DNA of 46,785 nucleotides. Origin: Dolichospermum sp. FACHB-1091. Lineage in GTDB: Bacteria; Cyanobacteriota; Cyanobacteriia; Cyanobacteriales; Nostocaceae. Both the position numbers and the translations under genes were made by a program. Shown one piece after another: positions 1 to 10,721 of the stretch. How positions within the stretch are numbered: the stretch's first letter is position 1; every line of letters begins with the position of its first letter. The notes beneath the pieces were generated by a model. The model saw only the letters and a list, made by a program, of their open reading frames with translations, did no database searches and was not told where the DNA came from. The DNA is taken from contig NZ_JACJSB010000035.1 in NCBI RefSeq assembly GCF_014697585.1, positions 1 to 46,785 of the forward strand, in the 5' to 3' direction.

Positions 1-1416
1 AATGTGGGAACACAAAGTAACTTTAGTTTGAGTTTAACAGGTTTGAGTGCCGATGCGGATGTTCAATTACTCGATAGTTTTGGTGGGTATATTTCCAGTT
101 CTGAGAATGGTGGCGCTACTTCTGAATCGATTAACAGTCAGTTGAGTGCAGGTACTTATTATGTACGGGTATATCCATACAGTGGCAACACTAACTACAG
201 TTTGTCCTTAAATGCTACTGATGTTGCACCAGCTCCCACACCAACTCCCACACCAACTCCCACACCAACTCCCACACCAACTCCCACACCAACTCCCACA
301 CCAACTCCCACACCAACTCCCACACCAACTCCCACACCAACTCCCACACCGATTCCGACAGATTGGTATAGTCAAAATCTACTAGATGCTCAAATTATCA
401 CTTTAACCAGTTCCTTAGCTGCTGATGGTAATTTGAGTCGCAATGACATGATTTCCATTTTCCGCGATGCTAAAGATGGTAGTGTAATTGATGCCAGTGA
501 GTTAACTGACTTACGGACTCTTGTTAGTAACTCAACCCTCTTCACTATGGTTGATTCTGTGAAGGTCTTATCTAATAAGATTGCAAATGGTGATGCAGCT
601 AACACTCGTTCCGGTTTTGGTAATTTGTTTGCCGGTAGTAGTGATACCCAAATGGAAAATCTGATTGGTAAGTGGTTCTTAGGAAATGATAGACCTGATT
701 TAACTAGTTCCAGTTATAGCTATCAGTATGTTAGTGGTTCTCTATTCCAAAATGGTCTAAGTGCTGATGACATTTATCAAGGAGCGGTGGGAGACTGCTA
801 TTATGTAGCAACTTTAGCTTCTATTGCCCAGGAAAAACCTGATTACATTCAAAATATGTTCCTTGATAATGGTGATAATACCTTCACCGTGCGTTTTTAT
901 AACAATGGTGTAGCTGATTATGTCACAGTAGATCGTTACTTACCAACTAATTCATCAGGTTATGCTGTCTATGCTGATTGGGGAGGAGGTTCTTCTACTT
1001 CCACCAGTAATGAACTTTGGGTAGCTTTAGCTGAAAAAGCCTATGCACAGTTAGCTGAATCTGGTTGGAGTCGTACTTACAGTGGTACTCAAAATAATTC
1101 CTACGCAGCCATAGAAGGTGGTTGGATGGATGTAGTAATTGGTCAAGTCACAGGATTAAGTGCTACTTCCCAATCTGTCAGCAATATGACTCAAACTCAA
1201 CTGATTAATTTGGTTAATTCTAGTCAAATTTTAACAGCAGGTTTTGTTTATGGTGGTGGTTATGGTGTGGTTAATGGTCATGCTTACACGATCACTTCCT
1301 ATAATTCCTCCACTGGAACTTTCCATTTACGTAACCCTTGGGGAAGTTACCACGCTGATGTAACTTGGAGTCAATTGTTATCTTTGAGCGCGATTATTCA
1401 GTGGTCTAATACGTAG
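1..1416 (+). CDS. Calpain-like (C2 family) cysteine protease with PPC domain, 5' end outside window
   Basis: The reading frame is open from base 1, so the start lies upstream. The visible N-terminus (about residues 1-75) looks like a bacterial pre-peptidase C-terminal (PPC) domain: short beta strands ending in [13 protein letters not shown] Pro-Thr linker of about 40 residues follows, then a calpain-type catalytic domain. The catalytic triad is recognisable as Cys in [14 protein letters not shown] (codon at 796-798), His in NGHAYTI (1279-1281) and Asn in NPWG (1333-1335). PPC domains are typical of exported proteases, so this is probably a secreted or surface enzyme. Bacterial C2 peptidases are less well studied than animal calpains, and the substrate is unknown. 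The gene is followed by about 290 bp of non-coding sequence. Confidence 0.88.
   Translation, partial: NVGTQSNFSLSLTGLSADADVQLLDSFGGYISSSENGGATSESINSQLSAGTYYVRVYPYSGNTNYSLSLNATDVAPAPTPTPTPTPTPTPTPTPTPTPTPTPTPTPTPTPTPTPTPIPTDWYSQNLLDAQIITLTSSLAADGNLSRNDMISIFRDAKDGSVIDASELTDLRTLVSNSTLFTMVDSVKVLSNKIANGDAANTRSGFGNLFAGSSDTQMENLIGKWFLGNDRPDLTSSSYSYQYVSGSLFQNGLSADDIYQGAVGDCYYVATLASIAQEKPDYIQNMFLDNGDNTFTVRFYNNGVADYVTVDRYLPTNSSGYAVYADWGGGSSTSTSNELWVALAEKAYAQLAESGWSRTYSGTQNNSYAAIEGGWMDVVIGQVTGLSATSQSVSNMTQTQLINLVNSSQILTAGFVYGGGYGVVNGHAYTITSYNSSTGTFHLRNPWGSYHADVTWSQLLSLSAIIQWSNT
229..360 (+). repeat. 12-bp tandem repeat encoding a Pro-Thr linker
   Basis: Nine exact copies of the 12-mer CCAACTCCCACA (241-348) lie between degenerate edge copies. 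They encode (PTPT)n between the PPC and protease domains. Repeats of this kind change copy number easily, so linker length probably varies between strains. Confidence 0.95.
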
Positions 1417-1705
1417 ACATTATTGGCAGCAGTACGAATATTAATTATTAATTATTTGTACTGCTGTTTATTGATTTAAGATCAGTTACTTGTTAGGTAA
1501 AAATCAATTTTTGTCGCACGCAGAGGCGCGGAGGCGCAAAGAGATAATTTCTGTGTCTATTTTCTGATTTGTTAAAGTGTGGGTGTAGTTAGTGATTATC
1601 GAAATCTGGCCATATCTGTTTTAGATAAGATAGACTGATTAATAACCAAGTTCTCGGAAAAGATAAATTAGTTTATTCCCCCAATTACAAGATTTCTAAG
1701 AGTAC

Positions 1706-2071
1706 ATGAACAAAAGATTTATTTTAACCTTGATTTCTAGCCCCGTATTGTTCACATCTATGTTATCTATGGTGATGATGCCTAGACCTGCTCATGCTAG
1801 TCAGGGGTCTGATACTACTGGTACTCATCTATCCTGTGTCCTTTCCCCTCATTCAGCAATTCCGAAACAGGTATGTATACAAGTAAGTAATACTCTTCTG
1901 GCTGTAAAGAAATCACCAGTACAAGTAGCACAAACGCAAACAAGTAACCCTAAAGAATTAGAATTTTCTGATGCGGAAAGTGATCTGGCTATCAAGTTAT
2001 TTGGCTGTGATTGCCCAGTTTGTATTAATGCTGCTCGTCAATTGAATGGTTTAGCACCTTTACCAGTTTAA
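1706..2071 (+). CDS. Small exported protein of unknown function
   Basis: 121 residues. The N-terminus is a clear signal peptide: MNKR, a hydrophobic stretch, then a likely cleavage site after AHA (about residue 31). The middle is low in complexity. The C-terminus carries a cysteine cluster, FGCDCPVCINAARQLNG (Cys-x-Cys-x-x-Cys), followed by Leu-Ala-Pro-Leu. The cluster could bind metal or form disulfides in the periplasm; this is inference. I do not recognise a named family. The gene stands alone and is followed directly by a heptamer repeat. Confidence 0.7.
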   Translation: MNKRFILTLISSPVLFTSMLSMVMMPRPAHASQGSDTTGTHLSCVLSPHSAIPKQVCIQVSNTLLAVKKSPVQVAQTQTSNPKELEFSDAESDLAIKLFGCDCPVCINAARQLNGLAPLPV

Positions 2072-2106
2072 TAGGTGATTGGGTGACTGGGAAGAATTTT
2101 TTCTTA

Positions 2107-2200
2107 CCTATTTACCTATTACCTATTACCTATTACCTATTACCTATTACCTATTACCTATTACCTATTACCTATTACCTATTACCTATTACCTATTACC
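2107..2200. repeat. Heptameric short tandem repeat (ACCTATT)n
   Basis: About 13 copies of a 7-mer (ACCTATT in one phase). This is the heptamer STRR type well known from heterocystous cyanobacteria. The right end runs into aroB: the aroB stop codon (2189-2191, minus strand) lies inside the repeat. Confidence 0.95.
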
Positions 2201-3283
2201 CACCAACACTTCCCTGATTATCTCTGTTGGTACTTCGTCTGTAACTTTCACAGCACCAATTTGGGTTGGTAGTACAAACCGAACTTTACCAGATTTGACT
2301 TTTTTGTCTAATTGCAAAGCATCAATAATTGCTTCAACGTCTAAGGCGGCGGGTATTTGGGTGGGTAAACCTGCTTTTTTAATTAAGGAGTTTTGACGTT
2401 CTGTGTCTGCTTGTGGACAAATTCCTAATTTTACAGCAATTTCTCCTGCTGCTACCATACCAATACCTACGGCTTCACCGTGTTTCAACAAGCGATAGCC
2501 TGTGAGACTTTCCACCGCATGGCCAATGGTATGACCATAATTTAAAATTGCTCTTAATCCAGATTCTTTTTCGTCTTTGCTGACAACATCTGCCTTTGCT
2601 TGGCAGGAATGAGTTAATATGCTGTTTATCAGGTCGGATTTTACATAGCGGAGTTGATCAAGATGTTTACTTGCTGCTAATTGAGTAAACAATTCGGCAT
2701 CCCAAATGATACCGTATTTGATCACCTCTGCCATTCCTGCTCGAAATTCTCTAGCTGGGAGGGTTTTTAAGACTTCTGGGTCAATTAAGACTAAACTGGG
2801 CTGATGGAATGCACCTATGAGGTTTTTGCCATGGGGATGATTTACACCAGTTTTACCACCAATAGCCGAGTCTACCATCGCTAGGAGACTGGTGGGAACT
2901 TGGACAACATTGATGCCTCTGAGCCATGTAGCGGCGGCAAAGCCTGTCATATCACCAATTACACCTCCCCCCAAGGCGACCATTGTGGAGGAGCGTTCTA
3001 GGCGATTTTCCAAGGCGATATCATAGAGTTTTTGAATGGAGTTGAGGGTTTTGTAACGTTCTCCGGGGGGTAAGTTATAACTGACAACTTGAAAACCGGC
3101 ATTTTCCAAAGAGGCGATCGCTCTTGGTCCATAATGTTTAAATATCATGGGGTTGGAAACTAGTAATACTTTATTACTTAGTTCCAAATTTTTCATATTA
3201 TCACCTAGTTGCTCTAAACTTCCTGGTGCAATGGTAATATCATAAGATCTTTCTGATATATCCACTTTAATTACAGAATTCAT
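2189..3283 (-). CDS. aroB: 3-dehydroquinate synthase
   Basis: Catalyses the second step of the shikimate pathway, converting DAHP to 3-dehydroquinate in the cytoplasm with NAD+ and a divalent metal. The 364-residue length is normal for the family. Diagnostic segments are the NAD-binding [38 protein letters not shown], and the metal-binding region with [13 protein letters not shown] and HGEAVGIGM. The ATG start is followed by a typical cyanobacterial N-terminus ([16 protein letters not shown]). The gene is monocistronic here. The last codons (VGNR, stop) are made from the heptamer repeat, so the extreme C-terminus has probably been rewritten by repeat expansion. Confidence 0.96.
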   Translation of the reverse strand: MNSVIKVDISERSYDITIAPGSLEQLGDNMKNLELSNKVLLVSNPMIFKHYGPRAIASLENAGFQVVSYNLPPGERYKTLNSIQKLYDIALENRLERSSTMVALGGGVIGDMTGFAAATWLRGINVVQVPTSLLAMVDSAIGGKTGVNHPHGKNLIGAFHQPSLVLIDPEVLKTLPAREFRAGMAEVIKYGIIWDAELFTQLAASKHLDQLRYVKSDLINSILTHSCQAKADVVSKDEKESGLRAILNYGHTIGHAVESLTGYRLLKHGEAVGIGMVAAGEIAVKLGICPQADTERQNSLIKKAGLPTQIPAALDVEAIIDALQLDKKVKSGKVRFVLPTQIGAVKVTDEVPTEIIREVLVGNR

Positions 3284-3417
3284 TTTCTAACCCTAATATA
3301 AGCACTTGCCTGGGTATTTTACCGCAATTTGGCAAATTCTTTCCTCTTTGTTCCCTATTCCCTTTGACAGTTATTGATGATTGAATATAAACAAGTAACT
3401 AATTTGGAGTAAATGAC

Positions 3418-3513
3418 ATGATTGGTGCAATTGAATATGTTCTATTTTTAGGTGCGTTTTTAGGTTTAGCTGTTGGATTACTATTTGGTCTGCGTTCCGC
3501 TAAAATAATCTAG
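3418..3513 (+). CDS. petL: Probable cytochrome b6-f complex subunit PetL (31 aa)
   Basis: A 31-codon ORF with a good ribosome binding site (GGAG at 3406-3409, 8 nt before ATG). The product is a single transmembrane helix that starts MIGAIEYVLFLGAF and ends LLFGLRSAKII. The length, single membrane span and ending GLLFGLRSAKI match what I remember of cyanobacterial PetL, which stabilises the cytochrome b6-f dimer in the thylakoid membrane. A strong hairpin follows 16 bp after the stop. Another tiny photosynthetic subunit is the main alternative. Confidence 0.72.
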   Translation: MIGAIEYVLFLGAFLGLAVGLLFGLRSAKII

Positions 3514-3529
3514 ACCTACAATTAGATGT

Positions 3530-3558
3530 TATTAAACCCACTTTATGTGGGTTTAATA
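3530..3558 (+). terminator. Hairpin terminator after petL-like gene
   Basis: A perfect 12-bp inverted repeat (TATTAAACCCAC / GTGGGTTTAATA) with a 5-base loop, placed 16 bp after the stop codon. The 3' arm is AT-rich but there is no long T-run, so it may also protect the mRNA end. Confidence 0.75.
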
Positions 3559-3958
3559 TTGATCTCAAGGCGATACTTTCCATGCGCTTCGCTATCGCCC
3601 TGCCAAAATCTCACCACAAGCGATCACCTTATCTACAAGATGCTACCAATAGTGCTAATGCACTCAAAAGAAAGTCAAAGACAAAGCGGAGGTAAGTAGG
3701 TTGGCATGAAAAATTGTCGTTATGACAAGGGAACAGGGAAGAGGTTTTGGGGAACTTTACTTTTCGTTACATATTTCGGTTTTTTTCCGTTCACCTACTT
3801 AGTGAGGTTAAATGCACACGAGTGATTTATGAATGCCTTATTTAGTATACAAGTATATATATTATTAAATATAAACAATCATCTTGAGTAATTTAACTTA
3901 TTGTTAATTTACCGACGAATCTGCTTTGATATCTATAAAGTTTATTCATATATAAAAA
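3559..3958. other. Intergenic region without a recognisable gene
   Basis: About 400 bp with no convincing ORF. It contains a fragment of a dispersed cyanobacterial repeat near 3570-3605 (GCGCTTCGCTATCGCC) and AT-rich sequence that probably carries the promoter of the downstream comM/yifB gene. I cannot place -10/-35 boxes with confidence. Confidence 0.6.
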
Positions 3959-5491
3959 ATGCTTGCTAGAGTTTGGAGTGCATCTATTGTCGGAATAGAC
4001 GCGGTTAAGGTGGGTGTGGAAGTTGATGTTTCCGGGGGTTTACCAGGAATCGTGATTTTGGGTTTACCAGATTCGGCCATTCAGGAATCTAAAGAACGGG
4101 TAAAAGCAACTTTGAAAAATGCGGGTTTTGCTTTTCCCATTCGGAAGATTGTCATTAACCTGACTCCCGCAGATTTACGCAAGGAAGGACCGGCTTTTGA
4201 TTTACCGATTAGTATAGGAATCTTAGCAGCTTCTGAACAAGTTAACGCCGATTTGTTGGGAGATTTTTTATTTTTGGGAGAAGTTTCCTTGGACGGTAGT
4301 TTGCGACCTGTTGCTGGTGTTCTACCTATTGCTGCAACTGCACAAAAAATGGGAATTTCGGGTCTAATTGTCCCTGTTGATAATGCTCAAGAAGGGGCTG
4401 TTGTCGAAGGTTTATCTGTTTATGGTTGTCAACACATTGCCGATGTAGTAGACTTATTGAATAATCCCAAAAATTACAAACCTGTACAGTTCAATAAAAC
4501 ACTAGAAATTTCCCAAGAAATATCTTCAAATTTGGCAGATTTACAAGATGTAAAAGGACAAGCCCACGCTAGAAGAGCTTTAGAAATTGCTGCTGCGGGG
4601 GGACACAATTTGATTTTTGTCGGACCGCCTGGAAGCGGGAAAACAATGTTAGCACGACGGTTATCAGGAATTTTACCACCTTTAACTTTTTCCGAATCTC
4701 TGGAGGTAACGCGCATTCATTCTGTGGCTGGATTATTAAAGAATCGTGGTTCTTTAGTAAAAGATCGTCCTTTTCGTAGTCCCCACCATTCTGCCTCTGG
4801 TCCTTCTTTAGTTGGTGGTGGTACTTTTCCCCGTCCTGGTGAAATTTCATTATCCCATAGAGGTGTACTTTTTCTAGATGAATTAACCGAATTTAAAAGA
4901 GACGTTTTAGAGTTTTTACGTCAACCTTTAGAAGATGGTTATGTGACAATTTCTAGAACTAAGCAATCTGTCACTTTTCCCGCTCAATTTACATTAGTAG
5001 CTAGTACAAATCCCTGTCCTTGTGGTTATTATGGTGATACAATTCAAGCCTGCACTTGTTCACCTCGACAACGAGAGCAATATTGGGCAAAATTGTCTGG
5101 ACCATTAATGGATAGAATTGATTTACAAGTAGCTGTAAATCGTTTGAAGCCAGAGGAAATAACCCAACAACCAACAGGAGAAACATCAAAATCTGTAGCC
5201 CAAAGAGTGGAAAAAGCCAGACAACTTTCTATAATTCGGTTTCAAGAAGAAGGAAATTTACGATGTAATGCCCAAATGCAAAGTCGTCATCTGCAAAAAT
5301 GGTGTAAATTAGATGATCCTAGTCGTAATTTATTAGAAGCGGCAATTAGGAAATTAGGATTGTCTGCAAGAGCAAGTGATCGTATTATCAAAGTAGCACG
5401 AACTATAGCAGATTTAGCAGGTGATGAAAATCTCAAACCCCAGCACGTAGCAGAAGCAATTCAATATCGGACAATTGATAGAATGCAATAA
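3959..5491 (+). CDS. comM: YifB/ComM family Mg-chelatase-like AAA+ ATPase
   Basis: 510 residues, the usual length. The N-terminal ChlI-like/Lon-substrate-like domain begins MLARVWSASIVGIDAVKVGVE. The AAA+ core has Walker A GPPGSGKT (residues 222-229), Walker B LFLDELTEF, the cysteine-rich CPCGYYGD and a C-terminal Mg-chelatase domain ending in RIIKVARTIADLAG. In naturally transformable bacteria ComM is a hexameric helicase that drives branch migration while incoming ssDNA is integrated. A role in recombination is likely here but not shown. There is no strong Shine-Dalgarno; the ATG was chosen from the conserved N-terminus. Confidence 0.93.
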   Translation: MLARVWSASIVGIDAVKVGVEVDVSGGLPGIVILGLPDSAIQESKERVKATLKNAGFAFPIRKIVINLTPADLRKEGPAFDLPISIGILAASEQVNADLLGDFLFLGEVSLDGSLRPVAGVLPIAATAQKMGISGLIVPVDNAQEGAVVEGLSVYGCQHIADVVDLLNNPKNYKPVQFNKTLEISQEISSNLADLQDVKGQAHARRALEIAAAGGHNLIFVGPPGSGKTMLARRLSGILPPLTFSESLEVTRIHSVAGLLKNRGSLVKDRPFRSPHHSASGPSLVGGGTFPRPGEISLSHRGVLFLDELTEFKRDVLEFLRQPLEDGYVTISRTKQSVTFPAQFTLVASTNPCPCGYYGDTIQACTCSPRQREQYWAKLSGPLMDRIDLQVAVNRLKPEEITQQPTGETSKSVAQRVEKARQLSIIRFQEEGNLRCNAQMQSRHLQKWCKLDDPSRNLLEAAIRKLGLSARASDRIIKVARTIADLAGDENLKPQHVAEAIQYRTIDRMQ

Positions 5492-5883
5492 GTAGGGCTT
5501 GCTCAAAAAAGATTAACTCTGATACAGAAATAGTTTAAGAGAGCAACGAACCGCAGAGGCACTGAAATCCCAGAGGAAGAGAAAAGGGGAAATATCCAAA
5601 TATCATCTATGATTCCTATATAAGTTTTTTAAATGGGCATTTTTACAAAATTGGTAAACTTGATGTTCACTGAGAATAAATTCCCTCTATTCTCAATAAT
5701 CTTGAGAATGTTGTCAATAAGTTAACGTAAATACGTTGTTTCAGCATTGATAAATGCCCCTTGACTTTTTGTGCTATTATTATGGGTATAATCTGCTTGG
5801 GCTGTTTTTGATTTTTGCACCTAAGCAGCAGTATGTCAACCCAACCTACGATAAAATCTGCTAAAGCTAATACTTTGCAATTT
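5492..5883. other. Intergenic region without a recognisable gene
   Basis: About 390 bp. Near 5545-5580 there is a degenerate copy of the dispersed CGCAGAGG...AGAGGAAGAG-type repeat common in Nostocales. I see no supported ORF or RNA gene. Confidence 0.55.
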
Positions 5884-6135
5884 CTATGCTGCTTCCCTCT
5901 GTTGGGTGGGTACAGATATTTCGGGAAATGACACTGCTGATGGTGTAGATGCTTCTTGCAATACTGTAACTTCAATATTTACACCGACTAAATAACTGCC
6001 TGTATCTGCACCTACAGCTTCGGAGATTAATTTAGCTATATCTGGACGTTTTGCAGTTAAAGGATCACGGATAATACAACGGTCCCATTCGTGCTTGGCG
6101 GTGGGGTTAAGATTGAGAATATAATACTTCATCAT
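5884..6135 (-). CDS. Small conserved protein of unknown function
   Basis: 83 residues starting MKYYILN after a double Met. The start at 6135 is preferred because AAGGA lies 8 nt upstream; the in-frame ATG at 6141 sits only 2 nt after that site. The protein has a polar start, the segment HEWDRCIIRDPLTAKRPDIAK, a glycine-containing middle (VGADTGSYLVGVNIEVTVLQ) and a low-complexity tail. I have no family name for it. Nothing suggests export or membrane insertion. It stands alone between two repeat-bearing spacers. Confidence 0.6.
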   Translation of the reverse strand: MMKYYILNLNPTAKHEWDRCIIRDPLTAKRPDIAKLISEAVGADTGSYLVGVNIEVTVLQEASTPSAVSFPEISVPTQQREAA

Positions 6136-6578
6136 GGGCATAGTCCTTAAAATCCCTGTTCCCTCAGTCTTTCCAGCTTTGAAGCTATTCTCATAGTATA
6201 GTACAAATTTACTAATATGGCAAGAGAATCATCGAAAATTGCTTCTCAAAAATTGCCTCTCCTAGTACGTGAGTTTGACCACTATTATTTAATCCCACTC
6301 CAAACCTCCCCCTGTCCATGGGGAGAGGCTTAAGAACCTAAATTTATCCTGATAATGAGTTTTTAAAATGCCCCTCCTGTGTATCAAAGAAGGGTTGGGA
6401 CGAGGTTCACTGATTCTTCAACTCTTCCTCTCTCGTCCTTTGCGCCTCTGGGTGAGATAAATTCATGCTTTCATTCACTAACTTTGAAAATGTTCTGATT
6501 TCGGAGTTTTTTAACCGTAGATGAACGCAAATAGGATTTAAGTGAAATTACGAGAACTCGCTTTTGAGAATTTAGTGA
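6136..6578. other. Intergenic region with dispersed repeats
   Basis: About 440 bp with several degenerate dispersed repeats: the AACCTCCCCCTGTCC type near 6303-6330, the TTTGCGCCTCTGGGTGAG type near 6438-6455 and the CCGTAGATGAACGCAAATAGG type near 6515-6535. No gene is visible. Confidence 0.6.
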
Positions 6579-7931
6579 TTATACCTCATTTACCCAATTT
6601 GCTTGTTGCGGTACGGGAATATTAATTCCGGCTGCGTCTAAAGTGATTTTGAGCCGACGACGATATTCTCGCGCTACAGCCCATTGTTTGAGGGGTTGGG
6701 TTTTAATTAAGATTCTAATCATGATACCGCGATCGCTAAAATTATCTATTCCCAATACATTAGGTTTTTCGAGAATTTGATCTTGCCATTCGGGGTCTTG
6801 AGTCATGTCTAAACCCACATCTTCGATCAGTGTCAGGGCTTGATCTACATTAGCTTGGTAAGAAACCGGAATAGTTAAATCAGCCCGTGACCAGCGACTG
6901 GAAAGATTAGCGACAATTTTGACTTCGCTGTTGGGAATGGTGATTAAGCGTCCTTCGGAATCTCGAACTTGAGTCATTCGTAAATTCAATTTTTCGACTA
7001 AACCGCCTACAGTACCAACTGTAATCATATCACCAAGGGCGTATTGGTCTTCAAAAATAATCAAAAAGCCGTTAATTGCGTCTTTGATTAAGTTTTGAGA
7101 AGGAAGGGATAGGGCTACACCAAGTAAACCTGCGCTGGCTAAAAGTGGCACGATATTTATACCTAAAGATGTCAGTGCTAATAAGCTACCTACTCCTACC
7201 CAAATTATGGTAGTGATACTTTTAGTCACGCTGGAAAATGTAGATATTCTGAGTTGTAAGCGTGCGGATGTTTCTGGGGTTAATAAAGCACCACCACTAA
7301 CTATTGTTGAGGTAAAGTGATCTATTAAGGCATAGGTAAACCGTATAGCTACGTAAGTTCCCACAGCCACAATAGTTAACTTAATAGGAATTTGAGCAAT
7401 AGCGAGAATCCCAATTTGTAAGGGTTTGGTGTAGGGAAATAGTCCCAAAATGATCAAAGTACCGCCGCCCCAAAGCATTACTTGTGCAGTTTGAAACAGT
7501 CTTTTTTTGACTTCTTGAAGATGCTGCTGTTGTTTTTGATTTAATAGTGTAGTTATTGGTTGCGTCTCTATGGAAGTAGGCAGAGTAGATTGATTTTCAT
7601 TTTTGCTTAAACGTTTTTGCCAACGTCCCATACTCCAACTAACTGCTATTATTGCTAGTGTGCTGACAGCAGCAATTCCCCCTTGCTGCACTAAAAACCG
7701 AGTTTGTTGTTCTTGATTTGCTTCTTTTGGATTGTGTTGCAACCCATCATGAATTTTATTTACCAATATTAATGGGTTTGCTCGTTTAGTATATTCTTTT
7801 TCATCTACCCTATTGCTGAAAATACTGGTAGTGGACACCAAAGGTAAAGGAGAAATCTGGGCTGTAGCTTTGTTGACAGAGCCAATGGTGATTGCCATTG
7901 TTCCGGCGATCGCTAAAAATCGAAGTATCAT
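6579..7931 (-). CDS. MscS-family mechanosensitive ion channel
   Basis: 450 residues from the ATG at 7931. This start has a perfect Shine-Dalgarno (AAGGAGG, 7 nt spacing) and is followed by a signal-like hydrophobic N-terminus (MILRFLAIAGTMAITIG). An ATG 21 codons upstream lacks such a site. After a periplasmic-type segment come several membrane helices, then the MscS pore helix and beta domain: GLLGVALSLPSQNLIKDAI, then GFLIIFEDQYALGDMITVG and the VRDSEGRLITIPNSEV segment. MscS channels release solutes under hypo-osmotic stress; members with an extra N-terminal region may have more specialised roles. The gene is divergent from ahcY. Confidence 0.92.
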   Translation of the reverse strand: MILRFLAIAGTMAITIGSVNKATAQISPLPLVSTTSIFSNRVDEKEYTKRANPLILVNKIHDGLQHNPKEANQEQQTRFLVQQGGIAAVSTLAIIAVSWSMGRWQKRLSKNENQSTLPTSIETQPITTLLNQKQQQHLQEVKKRLFQTAQVMLWGGGTLIILGLFPYTKPLQIGILAIAQIPIKLTIVAVGTYVAIRFTYALIDHFTSTIVSGGALLTPETSARLQLRISTFSSVTKSITTIIWVGVGSLLALTSLGINIVPLLASAGLLGVALSLPSQNLIKDAINGFLIIFEDQYALGDMITVGTVGGLVEKLNLRMTQVRDSEGRLITIPNSEVKIVANLSSRWSRADLTIPVSYQANVDQALTLIEDVGLDMTQDPEWQDQILEKPNVLGIDNFSDRGIMIRILIKTQPLKQWAVAREYRRRLKITLDAAGINIPVPQQANWVNEV

Positions 7932-8161
7932 GAAAACACCTCCTTGTGTCAATGGGGAAATAGGAACTGGACATAACCCATAACCCATTACCAATCAGTT
8001 GCCACAATACCAGAGAATGATTGAAAAGCCAAAAGTCAGATAGGGCCTTAACATTGCTCATACCAGAGGTGAAGCTAGTTTCCCAGACTTTCTCCCTCGC
8101 TGGTTACTAATTACCAGAAAATATGGCTAGGAATAAGAAAACCTTGTACAGTACGTAAAGA

Positions 8162-8221
8162 CCTCAAAATAAAATTAAAATTTTGAGGCTATACTAACAT
8201 AGTCCCTCCGGGGGACTGTGT
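8162..8221 (+). promoter_or_regulatory. Two-hairpin leader upstream of ahcY
   Basis: Two stem-loops lie 42-101 bp before the ahcY ATG. The first pairs CCTCAAAAT (8162-8170) with ATTTTGAGG (8180-8188). The second pairs ACATAGTCCC (8197-8206) with GGGACTGTGT (8212-8221), ten pairs including one G-U, around a TCCGG loop. There is no gene on either strand here. A cis-regulatory RNA for the SAH-recycling gene is possible. I cannot match it to the known SAH riboswitch consensus. Confidence 0.4.
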
Positions 8222-8250
8222 GGAATAATGACCGAATCATCATCTTTTAG

Positions 8251-9537
<1,287 letters not shown>

Positions 9538-9561
9538 GTCATTAATTAGTTGATTTTTTGG

Positions 9562-9592
9562 GGGATAGGCTTTTGGGCTTATCCCTTTTTTT
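9562..9592 (+). terminator. Rho-independent terminator of ahcY
   Basis: GGGATAGGC pairs with GCTTATCCC-type sequence (nine pairs, one G-U) and is followed by seven T residues. A very similar hairpin with the same upstream TTGATTTTTTGGGG is found at 20479-20513. Confidence 0.85.
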
Positions 9593-9606
9593 ATAATTTA
9601 TTGGTG

Positions 9607-10701
9607 TTACTTTAGTACAAATAAAACATCAGCATAGCTTTGGTATTGATTGTTATTAAAAGACCAATTTAATAACAGTTCATCCTTATTAAAAGAGCGT
9701 GTATTTAGATATTCATCAATTTTATTTTTTAACAAAGTATAATCTCTTTTTAGCTTCCAACTATCTTCTAAAGAATTAGTATCCACAAGAACTAAAAATA
9801 ACCTATTACTTGCATCAAATCTTTGAGAACCTTGATTTTCATACAACCAGCGCAAAAGTTCACGTGGTTGTTTTAATGTGTCATTGATAATATCTCTTCT
9901 AATTTTCACAAAATTATCATAAAAATCTTTTACGTCCTGCTGGGAACTTTCAGCAAAAGCTGTAATTAAATCAATCAATAGTTCATCATCAGGACGATTT
10001 TGATCAAAAGGAAGATTAAATATTTTGGCTGTCTTCTTTAACTCTGATAATTCCTTAATTGTTAGTTTTCTGTTCCTTCTCTGATTTTCCATAAAACCTT
10101 TTGGAAAATAAGTTACCTTGAGATCAAAAGGTATATCATCAATAAAAAAATCAACTTGTTTAATTAGCCCCACAGTTGGTAAAACACGCTCATGGTCTTT
10201 AAAAATATCCTCAATAATAATTGATGTCCAATTATTATACCAAGAACACAGAACAAAACCTTTTAAACTATGTAAAATTTCATTTTTTACTTTTTCTATT
10301 AAATTATCATAATTAGTAATCTTTTTTATGTAGTTATCAACTAGATACTTATTAATATCATTTTGATGGATACCACCCCAGTCAAAAACTCGTAGCTTAT
10401 ATAATTCTGCTAGTAAGTCTTGTTCATTTATGCGACGTTCTTCCCTTTGTCCTTCATATATTTGATTAATAGAATCATGAATGGTTTCTAAAGAAATATT
10501 AGATTTAAAAAGTGTTTCAAGATACTGCTTTACTCCTAAATTATGTGAAGATATTTGTGCTTTTTGAAATAAATGCAAATAATAATCTTTCCGAGCTAAA
10601 GAACGTAATTTTAAAAAATATAATCCTTCAGAAGATGATGTTAATTCAAAAAATTTATTTTCATCATAGAGCCGAGAAAGTTCAGAAAATGTGTAACTCA
10701 T
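9607..10701 (-). CDS. Probable PD-(D/E)XK restriction endonuclease partner of the adjacent methyltransferase
   Basis: 364 residues from the ATG at 10701; a TTG four codons upstream is possible. I do not recognise a named family. A nuclease core is suggested by IIIEDIF, then LPTVGLIKQVDFFIDDIP followed by FDLKVTYFPKG: an acidic residue, then Asp-x-Lys on the next strand, as in PD-(D/E)XK enzymes (E164, D184, D193, K195 in this numbering). It lies 20 bp behind the methyltransferase on the same strand, the usual arrangement of a type II restriction-modification operon. AT-rich, with codon use unlike ahcY, so probably acquired. The nuclease role is inference from motif and context. Confidence 0.65.
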   Translation of the reverse strand: MSYTFSELSRLYDENKFFELTSSSEGLYFLKLRSLARKDYYLHLFQKAQISSHNLGVKQYLETLFKSNISLETIHDSINQIYEGQREERRINEQDLLAELYKLRVFDWGGIHQNDINKYLVDNYIKKITNYDNLIEKVKNEILHSLKGFVLCSWYNNWTSIIIEDIFKDHERVLPTVGLIKQVDFFIDDIPFDLKVTYFPKGFMENQRRNRKLTIKELSELKKTAKIFNLPFDQNRPDDELLIDLITAFAESSQQDVKDFYDNFVKIRRDIINDTLKQPRELLRWLYENQGSQRFDASNRLFLVLVDTNSLEDSWKLKRDYTLLKNKIDEYLNTRSFNKDELLLNWSFNNNQYQSYADVLFVLK

Positions 10702-10721
10702 TTTATTTTTCAAATTTAAGA

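Noticed and set aside
2079-2396. 105-codon plus-strand ORF across the heptamer repeat
   Set aside because: It is a reading of the repeat ([12 protein letters not shown]) and then of the antisense of aroB.
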